A DNA stretch of 20,450 nucleotides from Rhodobacteraceae bacterium UBA2776 (GTDB lineage: Bacteria; Pseudomonadota; Alphaproteobacteria; Rhodobacterales; Rhodobacteraceae): contig DEIK01000083.1 of the NCBI GenBank assembly GCA_002352425.1, forward strand, positions 4,190 to 24,639, given 5' to 3'. This document shows, piece after piece, positions 1-8,218 of this stretch (positions are counted from its first letter, which is position 1; each line of letters begins with the position of its first letter). Under the pieces are notes generated by a model. The model was given only the letters and a program-made list of their open reading frames with translations, ran no database searches and had not been told where the DNA came from. A program made the translations under genes and the position numbers.

Positions 1-116
1 GCGCGTCCCGGAAATGTTTCTCGCAACAGCGATGGCCCGAATACACCGCCCATCAACAACAACAGGATCATAAGCAGGTTCGAGATGGTCGGGTGGGCAA
101 TGAAAAAACGGATCAT
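1..116 (-). CDS. RND efflux transporter permease, N-terminal fragment
   Basis: Only the first 38 codons are in the window; the gene runs off the left edge. The ATG at 116-114 overlaps the TGA of the adaptor gene by 4 bp (ATGA), so the two are translationally coupled. The peptide starts MIRFFIAHPTISNLLMILLL and continues into a hydrophobic first transmembrane helix. This short charged N-terminus followed by a helix is the usual opening of AcrB/MexB-like (HAE1) inner-membrane pumps. The role would be proton-driven export of hydrophobic compounds together with the adaptor encoded just before it. The assignment rests on this N-terminal pattern plus the adaptor gene; the catalytic transmembrane residues are not visible. 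Confidence 0.8.
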   Translation of the reverse strand, partial: MIRFFIAHPTISNLLMILLLLMGGVFGPSLLRETFPGR

Positions 117-1471
117 TTTGCAACGCCTGCTGTCGCCAATGCCCCCATTAAAGCGTCGTCAGGGTGCAGTTGCAGCAACATGCCTTCAATCCGTGGAACG
201 GGGGTGCTGACTACAATCTGGGTGCCCGCGTCCACCCCTTGGGTGATCAGTGCAACGTCGCCCTGCACCAGTCTTGCGACCACAGGCCGGTTGATCATTC
301 GATTATCTTCATCAACGATCATGACCTGCCCATCCCGTAGCGCGCTGCGCGGGATAATAATCCCAGAGGTAGGTTTGGCGGACAGGGTGACCTCGACAAA
401 CATGCCTTTGGTCAGGGGCGGGCGACGGCCCAACTCGGCACTGGAATAGGCGCTTTCAATGCGCACGATGGCCCCGACGGTGCCAGATCTCTGGTCAATC
501 GTGTTGCTGATCCGATCCAGCGCGGCGGGCCATTCAATCATGGTTTTGCCTAGCTTCAAGCGGACGGTTGCTGTCAGCCCCAGGCGTGTCATAACGCTGG
601 CGATGGCGGAAGGTTCAAGCGGGACGACCGCATCTTTGCTGCCATCTTGCTGCAACAGTTCGAACAGGTCCGAAATTGGGATTTGCGCCTCGACCTCGGC
701 GGTATTGACGCCATCAAAACCCGCCACGGATTTACCTGACACCACAAGTTGACCCACTTCGACGTCCACAGAGGCGACTCGCGCAGCGAAAGGGAGGCGC
801 AGTTCTGTGCGCTCCAAATTCAGTTGAGCGGTGGCCAAATTGGCCTCGTAAACGGCAATTTGTTCGGTTTGGACCAGCTTTTGGGTTGGCAACAGGGCCA
901 GTGAGCTTTGAAGGTTCTGTACCTTTTGGCGCTGCGCCAAATGAGCGGCTTTGCCAATATCCCTTGCGGACTGCGACGCAGTCCCAGCCGCGAACAACCG
1001 TTCGACCCGATCGAGATCAGCAACCTTTAGCGCCAAGGCTTCAAGCTCGATCTCCAAAGCCGCTTGCTGGTTTTCACCCGAGACCGAGATCTCGGACAAG
1101 CGCGCTTGGCCGGCGCGGATATTGGCCTTGGCTTGGGCGATGGCCAGATTGTAGTCACGGGTCGAAAGGCGCAGCAACACCGAGCCCTCAGGCAGGATGT
1201 CGCCCTTTTTCAGCATGGGGTTCACATACTCAGCAGTGCCACTGACCTGCGGGATCGCTTGATAACTGCGGGCAGGTGTGACCAGCCCAAATCCAATGGC
1301 CTTAGGCGCCAGCGCGGATTTTTGGGCAGTAATCACCCGCACAGCGGTGGCCCGTTCAACAGCTTTTATTTGTTCCGGCGCGGGTTTTATGGCGATGGTG
1401 TAGGCGACAAATCCAACCCCCAATAAAATCAATGGGAGGGTGACCAGCGGCAGTTTGAACCCAGCTTTCAT
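113..1471 (-). CDS. RND efflux periplasmic adaptor (membrane fusion protein)
   Basis: A 452-residue HlyD/AcrA-family adaptor that would bridge the inner-membrane RND pump and an outer-membrane channel. A signal-anchor helix lies at about residues 7-27. The first half of a lipoyl-like domain follows (about 68-103), then an Ala/Gln/Leu-rich alpha-helical hairpin (about 104-215), then the second lipoyl half around 225-250 with the typical 'LPFAARVASVDVEVGQLV' pattern. Beta-barrel and membrane-proximal regions follow, including 'TKGMFVEVTL'. Length is a little above the usual 370-420 residues. Its ATG overlaps the TGA of the upstream TetR gene by 4 bp and its stop overlaps the pump start by 4 bp. 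No outer-membrane factor gene is seen in the window. The substrate is unknown. Confidence 0.93.
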   Translation of the reverse strand: MKAGFKLPLVTLPLILLGVGFVAYTIAIKPAPEQIKAVERATAVRVITAQKSALAPKAIGFGLVTPARSYQAIPQVSGTAEYVNPMLKKGDILPEGSVLLRLSTRDYNLAIAQAKANIRAGQARLSEISVSGENQQAALEIELEALALKVADLDRVERLFAAGTASQSARDIGKAAHLAQRQKVQNLQSSLALLPTQKLVQTEQIAVYEANLATAQLNLERTELRLPFAARVASVDVEVGQLVVSGKSVAGFDGVNTAEVEAQIPISDLFELLQQDGSKDAVVPLEPSAIASVMTRLGLTATVRLKLGKTMIEWPAALDRISNTIDQRSGTVGAIVRIESAYSSAELGRRPPLTKGMFVEVTLSAKPTSGIIIPRSALRDGQVMIVDEDNRMINRPVVARLVQGDVALITQGVDAGTQIVVSTPVPRIEGMLLQLHPDDALMGALATAGVAK

Positions 1472-2097
1472 CCGTTATCTCCTGTGGCCGAAAATCCGGC
1501 AATTTGCATTTCGAAAAGACGCGCACCATCGGCGCAAAAGTTATCACGGTTGCCGCTGACAAGCATGCGCAGAACAAGGCTTTGCCCGACGCTGGCGATC
1601 AATGTCGTGGCGTCCGTTGCGGTAAGTGTTGCACGAAACTGGCCGGTTATGATAGCCGCTTCAACTTCGGCTTCGATGGCCGCGCGATAGGCCATCATGG
1701 CGGTTTGGACTGCACCTTGCAGTGCCGAGTGATCGCCTTTCGGGTCGCGTATAATCATAAATTCGGGCAAGGCAGGATAGCGATTTATCAACTCCAGATG
1801 CCGCAGAAATAGATTTCTCACGCGGGTAACGGGGTCGGCGCCGGAGGCTTTGGCTTGGCTAATGTTGTGCGCAATGCGCTCGCCAAGATGACACGCAATT
1901 TCGGCCAAAATATCGCTTTTGCTGGGGAAATGCTTGTAGATCGCGGGTTGGGACAGGCCCAACTGCTTTGCAATCATCCCTGTGGTCACCTGCGTTGGTC
2001 CGACCTTAAAGGCCAGATCAAGCGCGACCTGTCTGATTTCGGCTTTGCGCCCTTCTACGGGGCGTTGGCTGCTCACAGGCGGTGCCTCGTGCGCCAT
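1468..2097 (-). CDS. TetR/AcrR family transcriptional regulator
   Basis: A 209-residue one-component repressor. The N-terminal helix-turn-helix covers about residues 20-65; its recognition helix carries the family signature 'LSQPAIYKHFPSKSDIL'. The remaining all-helical part is the ligand-binding and dimer domain. The gene sits inside the efflux operon: its start overlaps the end of the small membrane-protein gene by 25 bp and its stop overlaps the adaptor start by 4 bp. It therefore most likely represses its own operon and is released by a pump substrate. The inverted repeats at 2490-2518, upstream of the first gene, are the best operator candidate. The family is certain; the ligand is unknown. 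Confidence 0.93.
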   Translation of the reverse strand: MAHEAPPVSSQRPVEGRKAEIRQVALDLAFKVGPTQVTTGMIAKQLGLSQPAIYKHFPSKSDILAEIACHLGERIAHNISQAKASGADPVTRVRNLFLRHLELINRYPALPEFMIIRDPKGDHSALQGAVQTAMMAYRAAIEAEVEAAIITGQFRATLTATDATTLIASVGQSLVLRMLVSGNRDNFCADGARLFEMQIAGFSATGDNG

Positions 2098-2465
2098 AAA
2101 ACCACCGCAACGATGATCCAGAAAATCGAGCGAATGCCCAAGGCTCCGACCGTTTGCATCTCAAATGCGCCGCCTGCAATCAGGTGACGTGCAAAAAAGA
2201 GGGTGGTGATCAGCGTGGCCACAGCGAGCAACGTTGACAGCCCCAATGCCCAACCGCGCCCTAGAAAAATGCCGATTCCTGTCAGCAAGTAAAAGAACCC
2301 CGCGGCAAAGTTGAATTGCACCACGAAGGGCACGAAATCGCCAACCGCATCACGGGCGCTTTGCGGGCCGAACAATACGCCGCCCGATTTGAACAACGTG
2401 ATGGCGGCAAACATCACGGCAAAAATGCCGAGGCTCTTTTTCCAGATCGGGACGGGGTGGGACAT
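2073..2465 (-). CDS. Small four-helix membrane protein, first gene of efflux operon
   Basis: A 130-residue protein with four predicted membrane helices (about residues 10-30, 47-68, 72-93 and 108-126) and short loops; the C-terminus is basic (WRTRHRL). I do not recognise a named family. The layout resembles small DoxX-like or DUF-type inner-membrane proteins. It is the leading gene of the TetR-adaptor-pump operon, with a 25-bp overlap into the TetR gene, which argues for a role linked to the efflux system or to the same stress. The ATG at 2465 lies 24 nt from the inverted repeat at 2490-2505. No strong Shine-Dalgarno is visible (only GCGAG upstream). Confidence 0.8.
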   Translation of the reverse strand: MSHPVPIWKKSLGIFAVMFAAITLFKSGGVLFGPQSARDAVGDFVPFVVQFNFAAGFFYLLTGIGIFLGRGWALGLSTLLAVATLITTLFFARHLIAGGAFEMQTVGALGIRSIFWIIVAVVLWRTRHRL

Positions 2466-2489
2466 GATGGCTCGCGATGATTGAATTAG

Positions 2490-2518
2490 GTTATAGATGT
2501 ATAACTAGCCGCACATCT
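2490..2518. promoter_or_regulatory. Candidate TetR operator: two interlocked inverted repeats
   Basis: GTTATA-GATG-TATAAC (2490-2505) is a perfect 6-bp palindrome with a 4-bp centre. AGATGT at 2495-2500 is also the inverted partner of ACATCT at 2513-2518, so two dyads share a half. The site lies 24-53 nt upstream of the first gene of the TetR-containing operon and contains the only AT-rich, -10-like sequence there (TATACAT or TATAAC read on the minus strand). Operator function is inferred from dyad symmetry and position. Confidence 0.55.
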
Positions 2519-2553
2519 GTCACCCCGCAATCTGCAATTGTGTCGCAGCCAGC

Positions 2554-4131
2554 CTAGCCCAGTTCACCTGCCAAAGCACGGCTGATCAGCGCGTCGGTTT
2601 CTTTAACGCCATATAAGGCAATGAACCCGCCGAACCGCGGCCCTTGGGACGCGCCCAGCAGCACTTCGTAAAGTGCCTTGAACCAATCTCGCAGGTTTTC
2701 GAACCCGTGCTCTTTGCCCACTGCGAACACCATAGTTTGCAACGCATCGCCATCGGCATCGCCCGCCCATGCCTGTAGGTGGGTCTGAAGGTCCAGCAAG
2801 GCATCGCGTTCGGCCTCGGTTGCGGCGCGGTAGACCTTCTCGGGCGCGACAAAGTCGTGGTAATACTTCACAGCATAGCCCGCAGCGGCGTCCAGATCGG
2901 CGTGGGTCGCAGCCGTGGCATCCGGCGCATAGCGTTGGATAAAGCCCCAGAGCGTTTCTTTGTCCTCGGCCCCTGACACGGACGCCAGATTCAGCAACAT
3001 CGCAAATGGCACCACCATTTTGCTCTCGGGCGGGTTGCCCTCATGCAGGTGCCAAACCGGATTGGCCAGTTGGGCCTTAAGGTCTTGGGTCGGAAAGGCG
3101 CGCAATTGTTGGTGGTATTCATCCACCGCTTTGGGGATCACATCAAAATACAGCCGCTTGGCGGTTTTCGGTTTCAGATACATGAAATACTGCAAAGATT
3201 CCGGCGGCGCATAGGACAGCCATTCTTCCATCGTCAGACCATTGCCCTTGGATTTGGAAATTTTCTGACCTTCTTCGTCATTGAACAACTCATAAGACAG
3301 GCTGACCGGTGGGCGGGCGCCCAGGGCCGCACATATTTTGCTGGATTGGGTCACGGAATCGATTAGATCCTTGCCCGACATCTCGTAATCCACACCCAAA
3401 GCGGCCCAACGCATGCCCCAATCGGGTTTCCACTGCAGTTTCACATGACCGCCTGTTACGGGCACTTCAACGCGTTCGCCGTCGGGCTCTTCATAGGTGA
3501 TGGTGCCTGCCTCAACATTGCGCGCCAGCGTTGGCACCTGCAACACATGACCGGTTTTTGGCGATACGGGCAGGAACGGCGAATAGGTCGCCTGACGTTC
3601 CGCGCCCAAGGTTGGCAACATGATGTCCATGATTTTATCGAACCGCTCGAGCGCAGTCAGCAGGGCGTCGTCAAATTTGCCGCTGGTGTAATACTCGGTT
3701 GAGGAGGCGAACTCATACTCAAAACCAAAGCTGTCCAAAAACGCACAAAGCCGCGCGTTGTTATGTTGAGCGAACCCCTCGTGAGTGCCGAAGGGATCGC
3801 GCACACGGGTCAGGGGCAAGTGCAAATCTTCGGCCAACCCGTCCTGATCGGGCAGGTTGCTGGGCACTTTGCGAAACCCGTCCATGTCATCGGAAAAACA
3901 GATCAGCCGCGTCGGGATGTCGCTCATTGCTTCAAAGGCGCGGCGCACCATCGTGGTGCGGGCCACCTCGCCAAAGGTGCCGATATGCGGCAGGCCGGAC
4001 GGGCCATAACCGGTTTGGAACAACACATATCCTTTGTCAGGTGTCTTGCCGTTCAAGCGTTTCAAAACGCGGCGCGCTTCTTCAAAGGGCCAAGCTTTGG
4101 AATTCATCGCAGCGTCACGCAGATCAGACAT
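2554..4131 (-). CDS. lysS: Lysine--tRNA ligase, class I
   Basis: Charges tRNA-Lys with lysine in the cytosol. This is the class I (Rossmann-fold) form found in archaea and many alphaproteobacteria, not the class II enzyme of E. coli. The HIGH motif appears as HIGT at residues 49-52 and the KMSKS motif as KISKS at 290-294. The C-terminal helical region is the anticodon-binding part. I start the gene at the ATG at 4131 (MSDLRDAAM), giving 525 residues, the normal length; the purine-rich GAGAAAG lies upstream. The frame stays open to another ATG at 4227, but that 32-residue extension is Pro/Thr-rich and unlike the family. The gene is divergent from the TerB-like gene. Confidence 0.96.
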   Translation of the reverse strand: MSDLRDAAMNSKAWPFEEARRVLKRLNGKTPDKGYVLFQTGYGPSGLPHIGTFGEVARTTMVRRAFEAMSDIPTRLICFSDDMDGFRKVPSNLPDQDGLAEDLHLPLTRVRDPFGTHEGFAQHNNARLCAFLDSFGFEYEFASSTEYYTSGKFDDALLTALERFDKIMDIMLPTLGAERQATYSPFLPVSPKTGHVLQVPTLARNVEAGTITYEEPDGERVEVPVTGGHVKLQWKPDWGMRWAALGVDYEMSGKDLIDSVTQSSKICAALGARPPVSLSYELFNDEEGQKISKSKGNGLTMEEWLSYAPPESLQYFMYLKPKTAKRLYFDVIPKAVDEYHQQLRAFPTQDLKAQLANPVWHLHEGNPPESKMVVPFAMLLNLASVSGAEDKETLWGFIQRYAPDATAATHADLDAAAGYAVKYYHDFVAPEKVYRAATEAERDALLDLQTHLQAWAGDADGDALQTMVFAVGKEHGFENLRDWFKALYEVLLGASQGPRFGGFIALYGVKETDALISRALAGELG

Positions 4132-4268
4132 GGTTTTCACTTTCTCGGTGGGTATTGGCGCGGCCGGTATTCGGGACACAATGCCGCTCGTTTCAAACTC
4201 CCTATTGCCCCGCGCGGCCAGCGTCAATATTCTGACCCTATAGAACCCGCCAAATTTAGGAAATAATA

Positions 4269-4691
4269 GTGACCGATATTCCCCATTCTTTCACCCCCCA
4301 AGACAGCCTTGTGGCTGTGATGATCGCCATTTCGGCCTCGGACGAGGACATCCGTGCCTCGGAATTGCTGACTATTCAGGCCATCGTCAACCATTTGCCG
4401 GTGTTTTCGGATTACGACATGGACCGTGTACGCACGGTCGCACAAACCGTGTTCGACTTGTTTGGCGAAGAGGATGGGCTGGACGCACTGTTCGGCATTA
4501 TCCGCAATGATTTGCCTGAGCGCCTGTTCGAAACGGCCTATGCGCTGGCTTGTGATGTGGCGGCGGCTGATGGCAAGCTGCTGGATACCGAACTGCGCCT
4601 GCTTGAGGAAATCCGCTATGAGTTGAACATTGATCGTCTGCACGGCGCAGCGATTGAGCGGGGCGCGCGCGCGCGTCACGTGTTGCCCTAA
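4269..4691 (+). CDS. TerB-family tellurite-resistance-like protein
   Basis: A 140-residue, all-helical, acidic protein of the TerB/COG3793 type. The repeated pattern 'DSLVAVMIAISASDEDIRASE' (about 13-33) and 'ALACDVAAADGKLLDTELRLLEEI' (about 92-115) shows the two TerB half-repeats with acidic residues after each helix. Family members are small cytosolic proteins often tied to stress or metal responses; the exact role is unknown and no other ter genes are nearby. The start is GTG at 4269, supported by AGGA about 7 nt upstream. An alternative name would be a DUF-type TerB-domain protein. Confidence 0.85.
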   Translation: MTDIPHSFTPQDSLVAVMIAISASDEDIRASELLTIQAIVNHLPVFSDYDMDRVRTVAQTVFDLFGEEDGLDALFGIIRNDLPERLFETAYALACDVAAADGKLLDTELRLLEEIRYELNIDRLHGAAIERGARARHVLP

Positions 4692-4722
4692 CGGGGAGCA
4701 GACGTGCGCAGCCTATTGCCAG

Positions 4723-4750
4723 GTTTCATTTGCTCGTCTAGCAATGAAAC
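4723..4750. repeat. Inverted repeat upstream of the amidotransferase gene
   Basis: GTTTCATT (4723-4730) and AATGAAAC (4743-4750) are perfectly inverted. An inner GCT/AGC pair closes a 5-nt loop with a single bulged T. The repeat lies 32 nt after the TerB-like stop and 20 nt before the ATG at 4771. It has no T-run, so it is a weak terminator candidate. An operator or leader hairpin for the amine-catabolism operon is as likely. Confidence 0.5.
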
Positions 4751-4770
4751 GAAACAACAACTGGTGAAAT

Positions 4771-5460
4771 ATGAAAATCGGAATATTGGTCTGTGGACAT
4801 GCCATAGACGAGGTTGCGAAAACCCACGGTGACTATGGTGATTGGTTTGTGACCCTGCTGGCGGGCCATGGCTTTACCTTCGAAATTTACGAAGTGGTCG
4901 ATATGGAGTTCCCAAGCGGCATCGGTGACGCCGATGGCTGGTTGCTGACGGGGTCGCGCCACGGCGCCTATGAGGACCATGCATTCATCCCGCCGCTTGA
5001 GGATTTCGTGCGCGAAGCATACGCGGCCGCTGTGCCAATGGTTGGCGTCTGCTTTGGGCATCAGCTGATTGCCCAAGCGCTGGGCGGCAAGGTTGAAAAA
5101 TACAAAGACGGCTGGGCTGTCGGGCGACAGGAATACAGCTTTGAGGATCACGGCGAGGTAGCCCTGAACGCGTGGCATCAGGATCAGGTTCTGGAGCTGC
5201 CCGAGGATGCACGTGTCATCGCGGGCAATGATTTTTGCAAATACGCAGGGCTGGTCTATGGTGATCGCGCCTACACGATCCAACCGCATCCCGAATTCAG
5301 CAATCCTGTTATGGCTGAATACATCAAACTGCGCCGCGATCCCGACATCTATGACGAAGCGATGATGGATCACGCAGCGCATAACACCAAGCGCCCCAAT
5401 GAAGAGGCGCTGCTGGCCCGCGAAATCGCGGCATTCTTTAACCAACCCCGAGAGGCTTAA
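4771..5460 (+). CDS. Class I glutamine amidotransferase-like hydrolase (PuuD-like role)
   Basis: A 229-residue GATase1-fold protein. The nucleophile elbow is GVCFGHQ with Cys94, and the other triad members are His173 and Glu175 in 'QPHPEF'. It resembles the GMP-synthase-type amidotransferase domain but stands alone with no synthetase domain. The gene directly precedes a glutamine synthetase-like ligase (1 nt gap) and an amine oxidase. In such clusters the enzyme is expected to hydrolyse gamma-glutamyl amides (as PuuD does for gamma-glutamyl-GABA) or to supply ammonia. E. coli PuuD belongs to a related peptidase C26 group with the same triad; orthology is not claimed. The ATG at 4771 has only a weak GGTG upstream. 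Confidence 0.9.
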   Translation: MKIGILVCGHAIDEVAKTHGDYGDWFVTLLAGHGFTFEIYEVVDMEFPSGIGDADGWLLTGSRHGAYEDHAFIPPLEDFVREAYAAAVPMVGVCFGHQLIAQALGGKVEKYKDGWAVGRQEYSFEDHGEVALNAWHQDQVLELPEDARVIAGNDFCKYAGLVYGDRAYTIQPHPEFSNPVMAEYIKLRRDPDIYDEAMMDHAAHNTKRPNEEALLAREIAAFFNQPREA

Positions 5461-5461
5461 A

Positions 5462-6823
5462 ATGGCTGACTGGACCGACAAGCTGCCCCAAGCGGCACGC
5501 ACCTATCTAAAAGGGCGTCGTTTGGACGAAGTCGAATGTATCATCTCGGACCTGCCTGGTATTGCGCGAGGCAAGGCAATGCCCGCCAGTAAATTCGCCA
5601 CAACCAAGCAGTCTTACCTGCCGAATTCGATCTTTTACCAAACCATAACAGGTGGGTACGCGGATCAGGCCGAGAATGAGGATCAAGGGTTTACTGAGCC
5701 CGACATGATCCTGACCCCGGATTTCAGCACCGCCAGCGCGGCCCCCTGGACGGGGGATTGGACGTTGCAAGTCATCCATGATCTGACCAACCGAGACGGT
5801 GATCCGGTTGAGGTATCACCACGCAATGTGCTTAAACGCGTGGTCGCGCTTTATAAGAAAAAAGGCTGGACGCCGATCATTGCACCCGAGATGGAATTTT
5901 ATCTGGTGGCCCGCAATGTTGACCCGACCAAGCCGATTGAACCGCCCATCGGGCGCACCGGACGCCAGGCGGCGGGGCGGCAAGCCTACTCCATGTCTGC
6001 TGTGGATGAATACGGCCCCGTGATCGACGACATCTATGATTTCGCCGAGGCGCAGGGCTTGGAAATTGACGGCATCACCCAAGAGGGCGGGGCGGGTCAA
6101 ATCGAGATCAACATGCAGCATGGCGATCCGGTCAAATTGGCGGATGAGGTGTTCTATTTCAAACGCCTGATCCGCGAGGCCGCCTTGCGCCACGACTGTT
6201 ATGCCACCTTCATGGCCAAACCGATTGAGGGCGAGCCGGGGTCGGCCATGCACATCCACCACTCGATTTTGGATCAAGACGGTCAAAACATTTTTTCGGG
6301 CCCGCAAGGGGGCGAAACCGATGCGTTTTTCCACTTTATCGCCGGTATGCAAAACCATCTGCCGTCAACCATCGCCATACTCGCACCCTATGTGAACAGC
6401 TATCGGCGCTACGTCAAAGACCACGCCGCCCCGATCAACCTGGACTGGGCGCGGGACAATCGCACGGCGGGCATTCGCATCCCGATTTGCGGGTCCAAAA
6501 ACCGCCGTGTCGAAAACCGGTTGGCGGGGATGGATTGCAATCCGTATCTCGGCATTGCGGCCTCGTTGGCCTGCGGGTATTTGGGCCTGCTTGAAGGAAA
6601 ACGGCCTGAAGCCTCGCTTAAGGGCGAAGCGACAGATGGCGAAGAGGTGATCCCGCGCGATCTGCACACTGCCCTTGAGCGCTTTGAGGCGGCTGAAGAG
6701 TTGCAAGAAATTCTGGGGCCAAAATTTTGCCGTGTCTATCAGATCGTCAAAGAGGCCGAGATCAGCGAGTTTTTGCAAGTGATCTCTCCTTGGGAGCGTG
6801 AACACCTGCTGTTGAACGTATGA
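5462..6823 (+). CDS. Glutamine synthetase family protein, likely gamma-glutamyl-amine ligase (PuuA-like)
   Basis: A 453-residue GS-fold ligase. Visible active-site elements are the metal-binding 'PEMEFYL' (Glu143, Glu145), 'QEGGAGQIEIN' (Glu208, Glu215), 'HIHHS' (His264, His266) and the Arg-Glu-Arg 'RVENR' at about 349-353. It lacks the adenylylation-loop signature of housekeeping GlnA. Together with the flanking GATase-like and FAD-oxidase genes, this suggests ATP-dependent gamma-glutamylation of a primary amine such as putrescine, another polyamine or ethanolamine, not ammonia assimilation. I start at the ATG at 5462, one base after the previous stop; the open frame extends upstream inside the amidotransferase gene but without family sequence. 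Its stop overlaps the next start by ATGA. Confidence 0.93.
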   Translation: MADWTDKLPQAARTYLKGRRLDEVECIISDLPGIARGKAMPASKFATTKQSYLPNSIFYQTITGGYADQAENEDQGFTEPDMILTPDFSTASAAPWTGDWTLQVIHDLTNRDGDPVEVSPRNVLKRVVALYKKKGWTPIIAPEMEFYLVARNVDPTKPIEPPIGRTGRQAAGRQAYSMSAVDEYGPVIDDIYDFAEAQGLEIDGITQEGGAGQIEINMQHGDPVKLADEVFYFKRLIREAALRHDCYATFMAKPIEGEPGSAMHIHHSILDQDGQNIFSGPQGGETDAFFHFIAGMQNHLPSTIAILAPYVNSYRRYVKDHAAPINLDWARDNRTAGIRIPICGSKNRRVENRLAGMDCNPYLGIAASLACGYLGLLEGKRPEASLKGEATDGEEVIPRDLHTALERFEAAEELQEILGPKFCRVYQIVKEAEISEFLQVISPWEREHLLLNV

Positions 6824-8133
6824 ACCTGCTGTTTTCAAACGATAAGAAGGGGCAGTACCCCGACAGCTGGTACGCGGCTACAGCCAACACACTGGACCCG
6901 TTCCCCAAGCTGAAAGGCGAGGTTCACGCGGACGTTTGTGTGGTGGGCGGTGGCTACACCGGACTGTCAACAGCCCTGCATCTGGCTGAAAACGGTTTTC
7001 GCGTTGTGGTGCTTGAGGCGCAGCGCGTTGGCTTTGGCGCATCCGGGCGCAATGGTGGGCAGGTGGGGCATGGGCAAAACATTGATCAGGCCAGTCTTGA
7101 GAAAAAGCTCGGCAAGGCCGATGCACGCCTGCTGTGGGATATCGCGGATGCCTCGATCAAAATCACCCGTGAGCTGGCAGCCAAACACGCGCCCGATGCG
7201 TTGTTCAAACCGGGTCATGGCTCGGCTTATTTCAGCCAGAAAGATGCTGACGCCGGTCGTAAAGATTGTGAATATCTGGCCGAAAACTATGGTTTTGACG
7301 GGACTTATCTGGACCAAGCCGCCACTGCGCAGATCGTTGGCACGGACCAATATGCCGGTATGGTGCTGGACAACAATGGCGGCCACTTGCACCCGTTGAA
7401 CTATGCACTTGGCCTGGCCCGTGGCGCCGTCGCGGCGGGTGCGCAGATCTTTGAGGCGGCTTATGTTCACAACATCATCGAGGGACGCAGCGCGAGCGAC
7501 AAAACTGTGGTCCAGACCGAGCGGGGCCGTGTGGTGGCGGATCATGTTGTGTTGGCCTGTAACGGCTATTCCAACAACCTGCACCGCAAAACCGCGGCCC
7601 GCGTGATGCCGATCAACAACTATGTGGTCGCGACCGAGCCCTTGGGCGCGCGCGCCCAGCAAATCCTGGCCCGCGATATCTGTGTTTACGACAGTAAATT
7701 CGTGCTGAATTATTACCGCCTGTCCGAGGATGGGCGCCTTATTTTTGGCGGCGGCGAAAGCTATGGGGTCAAATTCCCCAAAGACATTGCCGCCAAAACG
7801 CGCAAACCGTTGGAACAGTTGTTCCCCCAGTTGCAAGGGGTGGAAATAGACTATGCTTGGGGCGGCACATTGGGGATAACCACCAATCGGATGCCCTATT
7901 TCGCTCGCGTTGCACCAAATATTGTGACGGCAGCGGGCTACTCGGGCCACGGGGTTGCCTTGGCCACTTTGGCCGGCGAAATCATCGCCGAAACCATCAA
8001 AGGTCAATCCGAACGCTTTGATGTGATGGCCCGCGTCCCCACTTTGCCGTTCCCCGGTGGGCGGATGTTCTCGACGCCGGTTTTGGGGTTGGCGATGACG
8101 TGGTATTCCCTGCGCGACCGGCTCGGAATTTAA
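6820..8133 (+). CDS. FAD-dependent amine oxidoreductase (PuuB/OrdL-like)
   Basis: A 437-residue DAO-fold flavoprotein. The dinucleotide-binding signature 'VVGGGYTGLS' is at residues 41-50, closed by Glu66 at the end of strand 2, followed by the 'SGRNGGQ' FAD motif at 75-81. Near the C-terminus 'GYSGHGVALATLAGEIIAE' matches the second FAD-binding region. In the gamma-glutamyl route the enzyme would oxidise the gamma-glutamyl amine to an aldehyde. The 4-bp overlap with the ligase gene shows tight coupling. No aldehyde dehydrogenase (PuuC) gene is next to it, so that step must be encoded elsewhere. Confidence 0.93.
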   Translation: MNLLFSNDKKGQYPDSWYAATANTLDPFPKLKGEVHADVCVVGGGYTGLSTALHLAENGFRVVVLEAQRVGFGASGRNGGQVGHGQNIDQASLEKKLGKADARLLWDIADASIKITRELAAKHAPDALFKPGHGSAYFSQKDADAGRKDCEYLAENYGFDGTYLDQAATAQIVGTDQYAGMVLDNNGGHLHPLNYALGLARGAVAAGAQIFEAAYVHNIIEGRSASDKTVVQTERGRVVADHVVLACNGYSNNLHRKTAARVMPINNYVVATEPLGARAQQILARDICVYDSKFVLNYYRLSEDGRLIFGGGESYGVKFPKDIAAKTRKPLEQLFPQLQGVEIDYAWGGTLGITTNRMPYFARVAPNIVTAAGYSGHGVALATLAGEIIAETIKGQSERFDVMARVPTLPFPGGRMFSTPVLGLAMTWYSLRDRLGI

Positions 8134-8218
8134 TCGCCGATCCAAAGATTAACCATTTGCAAATTTGACCGACTGGTATACGGTTTTTCTGAAACACACA
8201 TTCAGGAAAGACGAAACT

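Noticed and set aside
4132..4227. A 32-residue N-terminal extension of lysS
   Set aside because: The family starts near the 4131 ATG, and the extension lies in the divergent promoter region.
4738..5502. A 254-codon open frame antisense to the amidotransferase gene
   Set aside because: A shadow of a gene with an intact Cys-His-Glu triad on the plus strand.
6967..8145. A 392-codon open frame antisense to the FAD oxidoreductase gene
   Set aside because: It mirrors the codon bias of the real gene, has no ribosome-binding site or recognisable domain, and the opposite strand encodes a clear flavoprotein.
8171..8184. A GTATAC-centred partial palindrome (CTGGTATACGG) before the aminotransferase gene, resembling a GntR operator
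   Set aside because: Symmetry is limited to six bases with weak flanks, and no GntR gene is nearby.
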